DNA of 6,374 nucleotides, from positions 1 through 6,374 of the forward strand of contig CAJUMA010000025.1 in the NCBI GenBank assembly GCA_910587065.1. The letters run 5' to 3'. Shown here piece by piece: positions 6,046 through 6,374 of this stretch. The notes below the pieces were generated by a model. The model was not told the DNA's origin. It did not search any database and was given only the letters and a program-made list of their open reading frames with translations. The first letter of the stretch is position 1. The number at the start of each line of letters is the position of its first letter. Position numbers and translations under genes: made by a program. Origin of the DNA: an uncultured Bacilli bacterium. Lineage in GTDB: Bacteria > Bacillota_I > Bacilli_A > RF39 > UBA660.

Positions 6046-6267
6046 ATGAAAATACAAATAGTAGGATGTAATGAAATAAAAGAAAATGAATTTAAAGAAA
6101 TTATAAAAAACTTGCCTAATGTAACTACACAAGTGTTAGAAAATTCTTGCAAGTTTAATATAAAGTATCCGCCTGCTATGATAATTGATAATGTCGTTGT
6201 TGATGATATTAATAGTTTATCGACAAACGAACTAAAAAATATAATTTTACAATTCTTTGAAACTTAA
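6046..6267 (+). CDS. Small thioredoxin-fold protein lacking the CxxC motif
   Basis: A 73-residue protein with the layout of the small archaeal/bacterial thioredoxin family (thioredoxin_3, MTH895-like, usually 75-80 residues). It has a first strand MKIQIVG, a helix, a second strand, then YPPAMIID with the cis-proline motif (usually TPALVID; Pro43), a further strand VVVDD, and a final helix STNELKNIILQF. At the active site, where relatives have GCxxC, it has GCNEI: Cys8 is kept and the second cysteine is Ile11. The only other cysteine is Cys35. Dithiol-disulphide exchange of the usual kind is therefore unlikely; monothiol chemistry or a binding role is possible. Translation start is clear (AAAGGAAGTGAT directly upstream). 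It is divergent from the PHP phosphoesterase and appears to be a single-gene transcript, with a probable terminator after it. The fold is inferred from pattern alone. Confidence 0.75.
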   Translation: MKIQIVGCNEIKENEFKEIIKNLPNVTTQVLENSCKFNIKYPPAMIIDNVVVDDINSLSTNELKNIILQFFET

Positions 6268-6281
6268 TCAGTGTAATAAAT

Positions 6282-6330
6282 AAGGAAATGTGAACGCTTG
6301 TAATATTTGTTTGCTTTTCCTTTTATTTTG
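6282..6330 (+). terminator. Probable intrinsic terminator after the thioredoxin-like gene
   Basis: AAGGAAA (6282-6288) pairs with TTTCCTT (6316-6322). After one T.T mismatch, GTGAACG (6290-6296) pairs with TGTTTGC (6308-6314) using G.T pairs, around an 11-base loop. A T-rich tail (6321-6329) follows. It is weaker than the other terminators in the window. Confidence 0.55.
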
Positions 6331-6358
6331 TAAAAAATTACAAAAAAAACACTTGACA
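6331..6358 (+). promoter_or_regulatory. A-tract/UP-like sequence and consensus -35 box of a promoter running off the right edge
   Basis: TTGACA at 6353-6358 is a perfect -35 box, preceded by two A-tracts (6332-6337 and 6342-6349) of the kind that form UP elements. With a 17-base spacer the -10 would begin at about 6376, just outside the window. Placement directly after a terminator supports a real promoter for the next transcription unit, possibly a strong one. Confidence 0.55.
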
Positions 6359-6374
6359 AGACGATTAGGGCTTG

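Noticed and set aside
1..6374. Recoded TGA (Trp) as in mycoplasmas, suggested by the extreme AT content
   Set aside because: All tryptophans seen use TGG, and every gene is complete without reading through TGA. This does not prove the standard code but gives no reason to doubt it.
1..6374. CRISPR array, tRNA, rRNA or toxin-antitoxin or defence module
   Set aside because: No regularly spaced repeats, no tRNA-like cloverleaf and no rRNA-like sequence were seen by eye, and none of the small genes has toxin or antitoxin features.

Overview
The window is a very AT-rich stretch from a low-GC Gram-positive-type bacterium (Bacillota). Evidence for this is the strong purine-rich Shine-Dalgarno sequences (AGGTGA, AAGGAAGTGAT), TATAAT-like -10 boxes, several intrinsic terminators, a membrane-anchored class B sortase, and a HisK-type PHP phosphoesterase. 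Tryptophan is encoded by TGG and no gene needs TGA read through, so the standard bacterial code fits. The lineage cannot be fixed from the sequence; an uncultured gut-type Bacilli/Erysipelotrichia or Clostridia member is a guess.

Layout from left to right. (1) The 3' end of a gene that runs off the left edge, with a motif familiar from phage tail and surface proteins, ends at a bidirectional terminator. (2) Convergent to it is an orphan class B sortase on the minus strand. (3) Divergent from the sortase, an extended -10 promoter starts a two-gene unit: an MBL-fold metallohydrolase and a six-helix DUF308/HdeD-like membrane protein, closed by a strong terminator. (4) A second plus-strand unit encodes a 657-residue, highly polytopic membrane protein with a C-terminal zinc ribbon, and 4 nt later a small four-helix membrane protein. 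It ends at a 13-bp bidirectional terminator. (5) Convergent to that is a PHP-domain phosphoesterase (histidinol-phosphatase-like) on the minus strand. (6) Divergent from it, across a 125-bp region with an 11-bp inverted repeat, is a 73-residue thioredoxin-fold protein that has lost its CxxC motif. (7) The right edge holds a probable terminator, then A-tracts and a consensus -35 box for a gene outside the window.

The genes do not form one recognisable pathway. Most are compact housekeeping or envelope genes packed so tightly that stop codons lie in or next to terminator hairpins. The points most worth a second look are the zinc-ribbon polytopic protein with its small membrane partner, the sortase whose catalytic arginine appears to be lysine, the CxxC-less thioredoxin-like protein, and the inverted repeat between the last two divergent genes.
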